The notes beneath the pieces were generated by a model. It made no database searches, was not told the origin of the DNA, and was given only the letters and a program-made list of their open reading frames with translations. DNA of 20,670 nt from contig CANQRJ010000012.1 in NCBI GenBank assembly GCA_947626215.1, positions 1 through 20,670 of the forward strand, written 5' to 3'. The translations under genes and the position numbers were made by a program. The stretch comes from an uncultured Bacilli bacterium (GTDB lineage: Bacteria > Bacillota_I > Bacilli_A > RF39 > UBA660). Positions 1 to 6,990 of the stretch are shown in pieces (positions within the stretch are counted from its first letter, which is position 1; each line of letters starts with the position of its first letter).

Positions 1-47
1 TAATAATCCAACACTTTTTATTTTGCAATAATTTTTTGCCAAAGTTA

Positions 48-76
48 AAGACTTTTCGTTAGAAATTTGGTACAAT
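48..76 (+). promoter_or_regulatory. Possible weak promoter of the pentapeptide-repeat gene
   Basis: TACAAT at 71-76 is a fair -10 hexamer. At 17 bases upstream there is only AAGACT (48-53), which keeps the GAC core but is a weak -35. The distance to the ATG at 115 fits a short leader. Nothing else is seen in bases 1-114. Confidence 0.35.
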
Positions 77-114
77 ATGAGAAATGGGGATTTATAGAAA
101 TGAAGGAATGAATC

Positions 115-669
115 ATGGAATGTAAAAATGAAACATTTGAAAATATGATTTTTGATTGTTTAGAGAATGATTATATTCAATGTGTGTTTAAAAATGTAGA
201 TTTTTCTAAATGTGATTTATCGAATAAATATTTTGAACAATGTACTTTTTTTCATTGTGATTTTTCAAATTCTATCTATTCAAAATTTATTAGTAAAGGA
301 AATGAATATATTAGTTCTAAATTTGTTGGAACTAATATGATGGAATCACGTTTAGAAAATGTTTCTTTTAAAGAATGTGTACTAAGATATAGTAATTTTT
401 CTGAAAGTTATTTTAATAAAGTGAGTTTTTGTGATTGTGATATGAGTGAAAGTAATTTTATTCGAATAAAAAAATTAAATAAAGTAAATTTTGATCATTG
501 CAAGTTAATAAGAACTGATTTTTTTGAAACTAAATTAGATAAAATGGATTTTCGAACTTGTGATATTTCCGAAATAAAAGTGAAATTAGAAGATTTAAGA
601 GGTTTAATTGTTACGAGTTATCAAGCAGTTAGTTTATCTACTATATTAGGCCTTAAAATTATAGATTAG
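115..669 (+). CDS. Pentapeptide-repeat protein (Qnr-like)
   Basis: The 184-residue protein is almost entirely pentapeptide repeats of the A(D/N)LxX type. Recurrent units such as CVFKN-VDFSK-CDLSN, CDFSN, SNFSE, CDMSE and SNFIR run from about residue 18 to 155. Such repeats fold into a right-handed quadrilateral beta-helix that can mimic DNA. Many central or preceding positions are Cys, giving an unusually Cys-rich helix. The end, around LRGLIVTSYQAVSLSTILGLKI, matches the short C-terminal alpha-helical tail of Qnr/McbG-type proteins, which protect DNA gyrase. That role is plausible but not shown by sequence. The ATG at 115 follows a purine-rich AAGGAATG stretch. Its neighbours are accessory genes. 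No signal peptide or membrane segment is visible, so a cytosolic protein is expected. Confidence 0.8.
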   Translation: MECKNETFENMIFDCLENDYIQCVFKNVDFSKCDLSNKYFEQCTFFHCDFSNSIYSKFISKGNEYISSKFVGTNMMESRLENVSFKECVLRYSNFSESYFNKVSFCDCDMSESNFIRIKKLNKVNFDHCKLIRTDFFETKLDKMDFRTCDISEIKVKLEDLRGLIVTSYQAVSLSTILGLKIID

Positions 670-692
670 TATTTTAAGTATTTATTCTTACT

Positions 693-720
693 TTAACGAT
701 TTGTTATTTTATGGTAAAAT
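693..720 (+). promoter_or_regulatory. Promoter of the receiver-domain gene
   Basis: TTAACG at 693-698, a 17-base spacer and TAAAAT at 715-720 make a good sigma-A promoter. Transcription would start near 727, which excludes start codons upstream of 743. Confidence 0.6.
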
Positions 721-742
721 AGGCATTATAAGTGAGGTTTTT

Positions 743-1165
743 ATGAACATTTTAGTAGTAGATGATGAAAAAGAAATTGCAGATTTAATGGAGATTGTTT
801 TAAAAAATGCAAACTATCATGTAGATAAATATTATCAGAGTGAAGATGTATTAAAAAACATAGATCATTTATCTATCGATTTAGCAATATTGGATGTTAT
901 GATGCCAGAAGTAGATGGTTTTACCTTATGTAAAAAATTAAGAGAAAAATATAATTTTCCAATTATTTTTGTAACTGCCAAGGTAGAAGATTTAGATAAA
1001 GTAAATGGACTAATGATAGGTGGTGATGATTATATTACCAAGCCTTTTCAAACTTTAGAATTCATGGCAAGAGTCAATGCTCAACTTCGTAGATATAAAG
1101 AATACAATAATGAAAATAAAAAAAAGAATTATATAGATTTTCGAAATATTTTTAATAAATTATGA
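743..1165 (+). CDS. VanR-like response regulator, truncated to the receiver domain
   Basis: This encodes a receiver domain of the OmpR/VanR type. MNILVVDDE carries the acidic pocket, DLAILDVMMP the phospho-acceptor Asp, FVTAK the switch Thr, and DDYITKPF the conserved Lys. The ATG at 743 is chosen because AGTGAGG lies 6-7 bases upstream and VanR-type proteins begin here; the frame is open further upstream, but that part lies on the promoter. The protein stops after 140 residues, where a full regulator is about 230. The winged-helix DNA-binding domain is missing because of a frameshift (see the next entry). No histidine kinase gene lies nearby. The receiver looks able to be phosphorylated, so a stand-alone role cannot be excluded, but it is most simply a broken gene. 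Confidence 0.8.
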   Translation: MNILVVDDEKEIADLMEIVLKNANYHVDKYYQSEDVLKNIDHLSIDLAILDVMMPEVDGFTLCKKLREKYNFPIIFVTAKVEDLDKVNGLMIGGDDYITKPFQTLEFMARVNAQLRRYKEYNNENKKKNYIDFRNIFNKL

Positions 1166-1220
1166 TACCCATGAATTTTTTTTAAATGAACATATAATCG
1201 AGATAATAATTAAATTATAA
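1155..1220 (+). pseudogene. Out-of-frame remnant of the VanR-like regulator
   Basis: One frame over from the truncated regulator, 1155-1193 reads I-N-Y-D-T-H-E-F-F-L-N-E-H. This matches the VanR linker pattern (INxxTHECYLNE) that joins receiver and DNA-binding domains. A single extra base in the T/A-rich stretch around 1150-1155 explains the shift. The frame then meets a stop at 1218-1220, and the remaining winged-helix part cannot be recognised in any frame, so the decay goes beyond one frameshift. Confidence 0.6.
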
Positions 1221-1499
1221 AAGAAAAAGATTTTTGAAACACAAGAAACTTTGGTAACTAAAATATTCTTAATTATAAATCTGTTTAAAATGATGTAAGT
1301 CATTTGGTGTTCAAAGATTATAAAAGTGTTGATGATTATATGGGATGTCAATGAAAAAAAATTGGAATGGAACAGGATTTCTGATTTTGATGATTATTAA
1401 TTGAAATGCCATCAATAGATTTAAAAGGAAATATTGATTATTATATTATACAAATGTAAAAGATTATGTTAATCTTAATATAAGGAATAGTGATTTTAT
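1221..1499. other. Gene-free, probably decayed region
   Basis: About 280 bases without a credible ORF. Short open stretches occur in several frames, for example M-P-S-I-D-L-K-G-N-I-D-Y-Y from 1407 and N-V-K-D-Y-V-N-L-N-I-R from about 1452. All are interrupted by stops and look like fragments of lost coding sequence. No promoter, terminator or RNA gene is recognised. Confidence 0.4.
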
Positions 1500-1871
1500 A
1501 TGAATTATAGTTATATAATGGGAATTAATAATATTAAAGAACTCCAAGATCATGGATTTAAAGTTCAAAAAATTGATGATGATTATGGAGTTACATTTTC
1601 AAATGATCAAATAGATTTTTTTGAAGATTTTATTTGTAGAAATCTTTCAAATGGTTTTTGGAATGAACATTTAGGTAAAGAAAAAGTATTTATTTTTAAA
1701 TTTGAAGATGGAAGTATAAAAAAATATCATTTAAATAGTAAAAATGAAAATGAAATACTAAATTTGTGTAGAAAATTTGCAAACAGTGATTTTGAAAGTG
1801 TTGAAAAAATGTGTAAAGATAATGAATTTTATTATCATACTTATTTTAAAAAAGAAAAGAAAATATTGTAA
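1500..1871 (+). CDS. Small protein of unknown function
   Basis: This 123-residue, mostly charged protein has no signal peptide and no membrane segment. It begins MNYSYIMGINNIKELQDHGF and contains the block NGFWNEHLGKEKVFIFKF followed by DGSIKKYHL. The alternation of hydrophobic and charged residues suggests a compact alpha/beta fold. I recognise no catalytic motif and assign no function. Codon use is very AT-rich, like that of the neighbouring accessory genes. The best ribosome-binding site is AAGGA at 1482-1486, 13 bases before the ATG, which is a long spacing. An internal ATG at 1518 has nothing better. The gene follows the decayed regulator and may have been its neighbour in a mobile cargo region. 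Confidence 0.6.
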   Translation: MNYSYIMGINNIKELQDHGFKVQKIDDDYGVTFSNDQIDFFEDFICRNLSNGFWNEHLGKEKVFIFKFEDGSIKKYHLNSKNENEILNLCRKFANSDFESVEKMCKDNEFYYHTYFKKEKKIL

Positions 1872-1893
1872 GATAAATTTACATTTATGTCAA

Positions 1894-1920
1894 TTGACGA
1901 CGGGGGGGGGGTTATATGAT
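1894..1920 (+). promoter_or_regulatory. Promoter with a ten-G tract in its spacer (putative phase-variable switch)
   Basis: TTGACG (1894-1899) and TATGAT (1915-1920) are separated by only 15 bases, and ten of those are an unbroken G run (1902-1911). Gain of two G would give the optimal 17-base spacing. Homopolymer tracts in the -35/-10 spacer are a known basis of slipped-strand phase variation in Neisseria and Mycoplasma surface-protein genes. The start codon at 1956 lies 36 bases downstream of the -10. That slippage happens here is inference. Confidence 0.6.
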
Positions 1921-1955
1921 AAAATCATTCTATAGAGTAGGGTGATTTTTTTCAT

Positions 1956-3296
1956 ATGAAATTAGAAAAATTTAAAGAGAAAAATAAAAAGAAAACAGAA
2001 ATTGTTTTATTTACCATTACTTGTATTTTATTAATAAGTGGAGTGATTCTTTATAGAACATTTGCAATCTTTGAAGCTAACGATACTTTTAATGTCATAA
2101 ATGGAACAATAGAAGATCCAGGAGATATCTATTTTGCTTTTTATAAAGATGGAGTTATACAAAAAGAAATGCCAAGAAAAGAAGAAAGATACGTTTTAGA
2201 TGAAAATCAAAGTTACTGTGGTGTATTAGGGAAGAAGGAAGAAAACATAAAAGTATCTTTAACAGAAGATTGGCAAATTGTAGTTGAAGGTGTCACTACT
2301 TCAAGGACAAAATGTAATTTATATTTTGTAAAAGGAGTTTATATTTTAGGAAAAGGAATACCTTTAGTAGAAAGTGGAGAAGGGTTATACGAGGTAACAC
2401 ATGAGAATGTGGCAAGCACTCTGAATAACGTTGGATTTGGTCAAACTGAATATCGATATGCAGGAGCAAATCCAAATAATTATATAACATTTAATAATGA
2501 ATTATGGCGTATCATAGGGCTCGTGAATGTCATGACTTCAGAAACAGATGTGGAACAAAGAGTAAAAATAGTAAGAAATGATAGTATTGGAGAATATAGT
2601 TGGGATACCTCTTCCAATAACGTAAATGCAGGTAAAGGAGTGAATGAATGGAGTCAAGCAGACTTGATGAAGTTATTAAATCCTGGATATGAAACAAATA
2701 AATTAGAAAATGAAAATGGTGTTGAACAAGATAGTTTTGCAAATAATAGTCTTTATTGGAGAGGTGAAAGTGGAACATGCTATAATTCGACAAGTAATGC
2801 AACAATAGAATGTAATTTTGAATCGAAAAGTTTAAAAAATTCTTTAAATATTATATCTGATGATATCTATTGGAATACAGGTAGTGGAGATTTCAGATCG
2901 AATAATAATAAAGAAAATTGTTATATGATGGAAAGAAGCAAAAATGTTGGAGATATATGTAAAGAAAATAGTTTTCAATATTCTGAATGTACTGATAAAG
3001 TTTTAAGAACATATTTATGGAAAGGTTTAGTGGCCCTTGTTTATTTGTCTGATTATTTTTATTCACAAAATATAAATAATGAGAGTTGGGTAACTGCCAA
3101 TGGATGGACATTAACTATTAACCAAAGTGAAGAGGTGGCTATGCAAGTTTACTCTCTAGTTAATGTGTTTAATCCAGTAGATGTACGTGATCATTTGAAA
3201 ATATATCCTACTCTTTATTTAAAACCAAATGTTAAAATCGTATCTGGAACTGGTAGTTTAAATGATGCTTATAAGGTAGTTCAAATTATAAAATAG
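1956..3296 (+). CDS. Membrane-anchored surface protein, paralogous family
   Basis: This 446-residue protein has a basic N-terminus (MKLEKFKEKNKKKTE), one hydrophobic segment at about residues 16-35, and then a long polar domain that should lie outside the cell. The outer part is rich in Asn, Ser and Tyr. It contains spaced Cys (CGVLG, KCNLYF, GTCYN, ENCYM, GDIC, SECTD) that could form disulfides. It also has conserved-looking blocks, ELWRIIGL, RTYLWKGLVALVYLSDY and YPTLYLKPNVKI. I do not recognise a named domain. A second gene starting at 20578 has nearly the same anchor, so this is a multigene family. The ATG follows AGGGTGA at 1938-1944. Its promoter carries a ten-G tract, which suggests variable expression. 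Adhesion or interaction with host or neighbours is plausible but unproven. Confidence 0.75.
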   Translation: MKLEKFKEKNKKKTEIVLFTITCILLISGVILYRTFAIFEANDTFNVINGTIEDPGDIYFAFYKDGVIQKEMPRKEERYVLDENQSYCGVLGKKEENIKVSLTEDWQIVVEGVTTSRTKCNLYFVKGVYILGKGIPLVESGEGLYEVTHENVASTLNNVGFGQTEYRYAGANPNNYITFNNELWRIIGLVNVMTSETDVEQRVKIVRNDSIGEYSWDTSSNNVNAGKGVNEWSQADLMKLLNPGYETNKLENENGVEQDSFANNSLYWRGESGTCYNSTSNATIECNFESKSLKNSLNIISDDIYWNTGSGDFRSNNNKENCYMMERSKNVGDICKENSFQYSECTDKVLRTYLWKGLVALVYLSDYFYSQNINNESWVTANGWTLTINQSEEVAMQVYSLVNVFNPVDVRDHLKIYPTLYLKPNVKIVSGTGSLNDAYKVVQIIK

Positions 3297-3380
3297 CTTT
3301 TTTGTAAATTTATATTTGTTTATTAAATAAATATTGTGAGGTAGGTTTTATAGATTCTTTTCGTTTCATAATTTAAAATG

Positions 3381-3414
3381 AAAAAAGATTACGGTTTTTT
3401 TGTAATCTTTTTTT
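3381..3414. terminator. Bidirectional intrinsic terminator
   Basis: A 12-bp perfect stem (3381-3392 with 3402-3413), AAAAAAGATTAC against GTAATCTTTTTT, closes a 9-base loop and has T-runs on both strands. It lies between the convergent surface-protein gene and the ATPase gene and can serve both. Its right arm touches the ATPase stop codon. Confidence 0.85.
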
Positions 3415-4762
3415 AAATATCTAATGTTTCTAATGGAGTAATTTCGGGATTATCAATTATTGGTAAAGTATCTATTTCATTTTCACTTATAGGTTCTTCT
3501 TTTGTTTCTGGGATTTCTTCTTTTCCAATAATTGCATTTTTAAGGAGTACTTGTTCTTCTCCTAAATCTTCTTCAATATCAATGACTCTTAATACTTCTT
3601 CAAAACTAGTAAGACCATTAATGACTTTTATGAGTCCATCATCTAGTAAACTTGTTGCTTGATGATTTGCATAAATTAATTTTCTTATTTCTTCTTTTGG
3701 AGTATTATTTACAATCGCATCTCGTATATCTTGATTTAATATTAAAACTTCTTGTAAAGCAATTCGACCGACATAACCTTTGTAGCAACTTTCACATCCA
3801 ACAGGTTTATAAATATTATCAATATCCATATTTAAAGCCGTTTTAAATACTCTTTTTTCATAGTCTGTCGTTGGTCTTGCTTCACGACATTTTGGACATA
3901 ATTTTTTACATAATCTTTGGGAAATAATTGCTTCTAGAGCAGAGCCTAAAAGATATCTTTCAACATCCATATCGACTAAACGTTCAATGGTCGTTAAAGA
4001 GTTGTTTGTATGAATTGTTGATAAAACTAAGTGACCTGTAATACTTGCACGAACGGCAATTCTAGCGGTTTCATTATCACGAATTTCACCAATCATTATA
4101 ATATCGGGGTCTTGACGTAAAATGGAACGAAGAGCATTTGCAAATGTAAGACCAATTTCACTCATGGTTTGTACTTGATTAATCCCGGCGATTTTCATTT
4201 CAACTGGGTCTTCTACAGTGATGATATTTCTTTCTGTTGTATTTAGTTTTTGTAAAACGGCATATACTGTAGTAGATTTACCTGTTCCAGTCGCTCCAGT
4301 GACTAGAATAATTCCATTTGGTTTTTGAATGGCTTTTTGAACTAAGTCTAAATTTCGATCTGAAAATCCTAAAGATTCTAAGGAACTTAATTCAGAAGAA
4401 TATTCTAAAAGACGAATTACGACTTTTTCTCCATAAACAATTGGAAGGGTAGATACACGTAAGTCTAAATCTTTTCCATCGACTTGCATTTTAATCGCCC
4501 CATCTTGAGGAACACGAGATTCAGTAATATTCATTCCTGAAATAATTTTGATACGGGTTACTAGATTTTTTTTCACATTTTGGGGAACTTTGGCATACAA
4601 AATCAATTCACCATCTACACGGATTCTTACATTTAATACATCAGGAGTCGGGTCAAAGTGAATATCACTCGCACGTTTTCTTGATGCATCGGTAATCATA
4701 TTATTTACAATGTCGACAATTGGTTGGTTATTATAATCGTATTCTGTAAACATACTAGTCAC
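3413..4762 (-). CDS. GspE/PilB-type secretion or pilus assembly ATPase
   Basis: This is an AAA+-like ATPase that powers type IV pilus, competence pseudopilus or type II secretion assembly at the inner face of the membrane. Seen in order: an N2-like domain with SDIHFDP and RIRVDG (about 32-50), Walker A GATGTGKST (156-164), Asp box ITVEDPVE (181-188), Walker B IIMIGEIRD (221-229), His box GHLVLSTIHT (243-252), and the zinc-binding Cys pairs 289/292 and 323/326. The N-terminal MshEN-type domain of longer homologues is absent, so the architecture is ComGA-like but keeps the zinc motif. An acidic Pro/Glu-rich tail follows residue 405. The start ATG has AAGGGTGA just upstream. No pilC/gspF, prepilin or peptidase gene lies beside it, so its partners must be elsewhere. 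Neighbouring genes are on the opposite strand. Confidence 0.88.
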   Translation of the reverse strand: MTSMFTEYDYNNQPIVDIVNNMITDASRKRASDIHFDPTPDVLNVRIRVDGELILYAKVPQNVKKNLVTRIKIISGMNITESRVPQDGAIKMQVDGKDLDLRVSTLPIVYGEKVVIRLLEYSSELSSLESLGFSDRNLDLVQKAIQKPNGIILVTGATGTGKSTTVYAVLQKLNTTERNIITVEDPVEMKIAGINQVQTMSEIGLTFANALRSILRQDPDIIMIGEIRDNETARIAVRASITGHLVLSTIHTNNSLTTIERLVDMDVERYLLGSALEAIISQRLCKKLCPKCREARPTTDYEKRVFKTALNMDIDNIYKPVGCESCYKGYVGRIALQEVLILNQDIRDAIVNNTPKEEIRKLIYANHQATSLLDDGLIKVINGLTSFEEVLRVIDIEEDLGEEQVLLKNAIIGKEEIPETKEEPISENEIDTLPIIDNPEITPLETLDI

Positions 4763-4862
4763 CCTTATTCTTTAATAAGTTTATCATAGAAACTTTAAAA
4801 AAACAATTCCCCAATTCTTATTTTTATGATAAAATATCTCTAATGCGTGGAGGAGTGTATTT

Positions 4863-5342
4863 GTGAAAAAGAAAAGTTCAATATTTATAAAATTAAAATT
4901 AAAATTTGTTTTATTATTATTTACGATTTTCTTTATTCTTTTTTTGTTTAGTTTTCTTTTATTAAATTATCTTTATGATGTTCAAAGAATCGAAAGATTA
5001 GAGAAAATAGAAGACTATACGGATTTCGTTCTTTCTTATGATGAATTAAATCGATGTGTCAATAAAGATGCTTTTACTTTGGATAATACAACTTTCATCT
5101 ATGAATGTGTCGATGAAGTTTATCTTTATTATGGATCTACAAAAGCTACGTTAGAAGAAGTATTGAAATCTCATTATTTAAGTCTAGATGATATTCTAAA
5201 AAGTATGAAAAAAAATACCAATTATGATGAAAATACTACGCTTTATACACGAATTCCTACGGATAAAAGAAAAGGGTATCAATTTGAGGTTGAAACCCAG
5301 GAAAACAGTTCCATTGTCACATTTAGAGCCTATCAAGATTAA
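4863..5342 (+). CDS. Small single-pass membrane protein of unknown function
   Basis: This 159-residue protein starts with a basic stretch (MKKKSSIFIKLKLK) and a strongly hydrophobic segment at about residues 15-39. A mostly acidic, polar domain follows that should be extracytoplasmic, with a single Cys pair (Cys 65 and about Cys 82) that could form a disulfide. No known domain is recognised. The start is a GTG at 4863, since a near-perfect GGAGGAG lies seven bases upstream and no ATG is available. A -10-like TATGATAAAAT at about 4827-4837 may belong to its promoter. Its 3' end overlaps the convergent flippase gene by four bases, inside a shared terminator hairpin. Confidence 0.7.
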   Translation: MKKKSSIFIKLKLKFVLLLFTIFFILFLFSFLLLNYLYDVQRIERLEKIEDYTDFVLSYDELNRCVNKDAFTLDNTTFIYECVDEVYLYYGSTKATLEEVLKSHYLSLDDILKSMKKNTNYDENTTLYTRIPTDKRKGYQFEVETQENSSIVTFRAYQD

Positions 5343-5363
5343 AAAGTCTTGATTTCTTTTTTT
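5332..5363 (+). terminator. Intrinsic terminator embedded in convergent gene ends
   Basis: ATCAAGA (5332-5338) pairs with TCTTGAT (5347-5353), followed by a T-rich run to 5363. The hairpin spans the overlapping stop codons of the small membrane protein and the flippase. The forward direction is well formed; on the reverse strand the T-run is weaker. Confidence 0.65.
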
Positions 5364-6637
5364 ACTGCGCGATAGTTTAGATGTACAACAAAAATAATAT
5401 TGATGATTTCACTAAAAACAAGAGAGTAAATGCCAATTTTGAAGAAGGAAAAGAAGACCATCACAAATAGTTTTACTAAAATTCCATAAAGACTAATTCG
5501 CATCGCGACTCCTGCTTTGTCCATTGCTTGTAAAGTACTCGATAATGGAGCTTCTAAATAGAAGAATACAAAGAAGAAGGCAAGCGTGAATATGTATTCA
5601 CTTCCCATCGTGGTCTTATATAAAATTTGTAAAAGAACATCACGGAATATCAGTATTGCAAGGGAACAAGAAAGTCCAATTACAAAAGAATAAAAAAGGG
5701 CTTGTTTGATTCTTCTTTTTAACATCATTTCATTATGGTTTGCGTGATATTTACTTACTTCAGGAATTAAAATTTGACAAATGGCTTGAATAAAAAAGGA
5801 AGGAATGGTCAATAAGCCAATCGCGTAGGCATTGTAGGCGGCGTATTCTTCTAAAATGTATTCACTAGAGTATCCTACATATAACAAGATATGAGTAAGA
5901 AGAATGGGCTCTAAAAAGAAACCGATATTTCCAATTAATCTACCTGATACACTTGGAATACTAATATTTAAGATACGACTTAAAATGTCTTTTCGTGGTT
6001 TTAAATCTTCTTTGGTAATATTTATTTTTTTAGGAAGAAATAAGCAGAATGTGAATATACTTACCGTTTCGGTGACAATATTCATAAGAATAAAAGTAAT
6101 GACTCCTAGAAGGACGTTTTGTTTGACAATTTTAGGAAGGAAAAGAAGTAAAAAAAAGATTCGTACTAATTGTTCAAAAATATTAGAAATGGTGTTCGGC
6201 GCGACTTTTAATTTTCCTAGAAAGTAGCCTTTTAAGATGGAGGTCATTGAAACAAAAGGAAGTGTGTATGCCATGGCAATTAATAAAGGAGTGACTTTTG
6301 GTTGTTTTAGTAAAGCGCTCGCGATAAAAGGAGCAAGAAGAGTAATTCCTCCAATCATAAAAGCGTTTAAAGCTAGTAAAAATAAAGCTGTGGTGAAAAA
6401 GATTTTTTTACTTCTTATTTTTTCTTCACTTACTAATTTTGAAATACTAATCGGGATGGCAAAAGATGCTAAAGTAATCATTAAGGAATAGGTAGGAGTT
6501 ACAATGGTATATAAAGAAATTCCATATTCTCCTACTTCTCTTGTAAACAAAATACGGATGACAAATCCTAAAATTTTGGTTAGAAAACCACCTAATAATA
6601 AAATGAAAATCGATGTCTTAAAAGTGTCTTTTTTCAA
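5339..6637 (-). CDS. SpoVB/MurJ-like lipid-linked polysaccharide flippase (MOP superfamily)
   Basis: This polytopic membrane protein of 432 residues has about 12 predicted hydrophobic segments, as in the MATE/MOP-type polysaccharide and lipid II flippases (SpoVB, YtgP, MurJ). The N-terminal block LLLGGFLTKILGFVIRILFTREVGEYGISLYTI, read in pieces, is typical of the SpoVB branch, as is the later LQAMDKAG segment near the C-terminal third. It would move an undecaprenyl-linked sugar precursor across the membrane; which one is not visible. The start is a TTG, because AGGAAAG stands seven bases upstream and the nearby ATG is in another frame with a quick stop. It is divergent from the ComN-like gene, a pairing also known next to spoVB in Bacillus. 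A sporulation role should not be assumed. Confidence 0.85.
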   Translation of the reverse strand: MKKDTFKTSIFILLLGGFLTKILGFVIRILFTREVGEYGISLYTIVTPTYSLMITLASFAIPISISKLVSEEKIRSKKIFFTTALFLLALNAFMIGGITLLAPFIASALLKQPKVTPLLIAMAYTLPFVSMTSILKGYFLGKLKVAPNTISNIFEQLVRIFFLLLFLPKIVKQNVLLGVITFILMNIVTETVSIFTFCLFLPKKINITKEDLKPRKDILSRILNISIPSVSGRLIGNIGFFLEPILLTHILLYVGYSSEYILEEYAAYNAYAIGLLTIPSFFIQAICQILIPEVSKYHANHNEMMLKRRIKQALFYSFVIGLSCSLAILIFRDVLLQILYKTTMGSEYIFTLAFFFVFFYLEAPLSSTLQAMDKAGVAMRISLYGILVKLFVMVFFSFFKIGIYSLVFSEIINIIFVVHLNYRAVKKEIKTF

Positions 6638-6717
6638 TATTCATCTTTCCTATTCTTTCACTTTGCTTTATAATAATATATGTAGCAAACAAATTTTTTA
6701 AGATAGGATGGATTAAA

Positions 6718-6990
6718 ATGTTAGAAGATAAATTTGAAAATTTAGAAGAATTGTATCATCGCCTAATCCCAGCTCTTACTTCTAAAAAAGAAGAAATGGA
6801 ACGCTTAAAAATGGTAGGGATGAAAGAAAAAGATCTTTGGCTTTACTTCTGTAAAAATACTTGGAAAGGAAAGTCATCTTTAACTCTTGGCGAGATGGTG
6901 AGTGATATATTAAATACAGATAATTTTCTTTTATATTCAAATTGGAAAGGAGTAGGTTATGGAACCAATTCAAGTGAACACACAAAGTAG
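6718..6990 (+). CDS. ComN-like post-transcriptional regulator
   Basis: This 90-residue cytosolic protein matches the small post-transcriptional regulator family (Pfam PF13797; Bacillus ComN, which acts on comE mRNA). It shows L-x-P-A-L near residues 17-20, the EKDLWLYFCKNTWKGKS block (about 37-53), and LGEMVSDIL (58-66), the counterpart of the family's L-H-E-M-V-N-D-I-L. It sits next to a spoVB-like gene as in Bacillus, which supports the call. The ATG has AGGATGG about six bases upstream, and TATAAT at 6669-6674 is a possible -10 without a convincing -35. Its last 32 bases overlap the next gene, whose ribosome-binding site lies inside it, so the two are probably translated from one mRNA. Confidence 0.7.
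   Translation: MLEDKFENLEELYHRLIPALTSKKEEMERLKMVGMKEKDLWLYFCKNTWKGKSSLTLGEMVSDILNTDNFLLYSNWKGVGYGTNSSEHTK

Noticed and set aside
1160..1351. Reverse-strand open frame across the decayed regulator region
   Set aside because: It has an AT-driven Ile/Phe/Asn composition, no ribosome-binding site and no recognisable pattern, and it overlaps the VanR remnant on the other strand.
1956..2060. Type IV prepilin-like N-terminus of the surface protein near a PilB gene
   Set aside because: There is no GFxxxE cleavage motif; the N-terminus is a basic plus hydrophobic anchor. The neighbouring ATPase is convergent, not co-transcribed.
5904..6701. Three forward open frames over the flippase gene
   Set aside because: They are antisense shadows: the reverse strand encodes a continuous MOP-family protein with a coherent membrane pattern.
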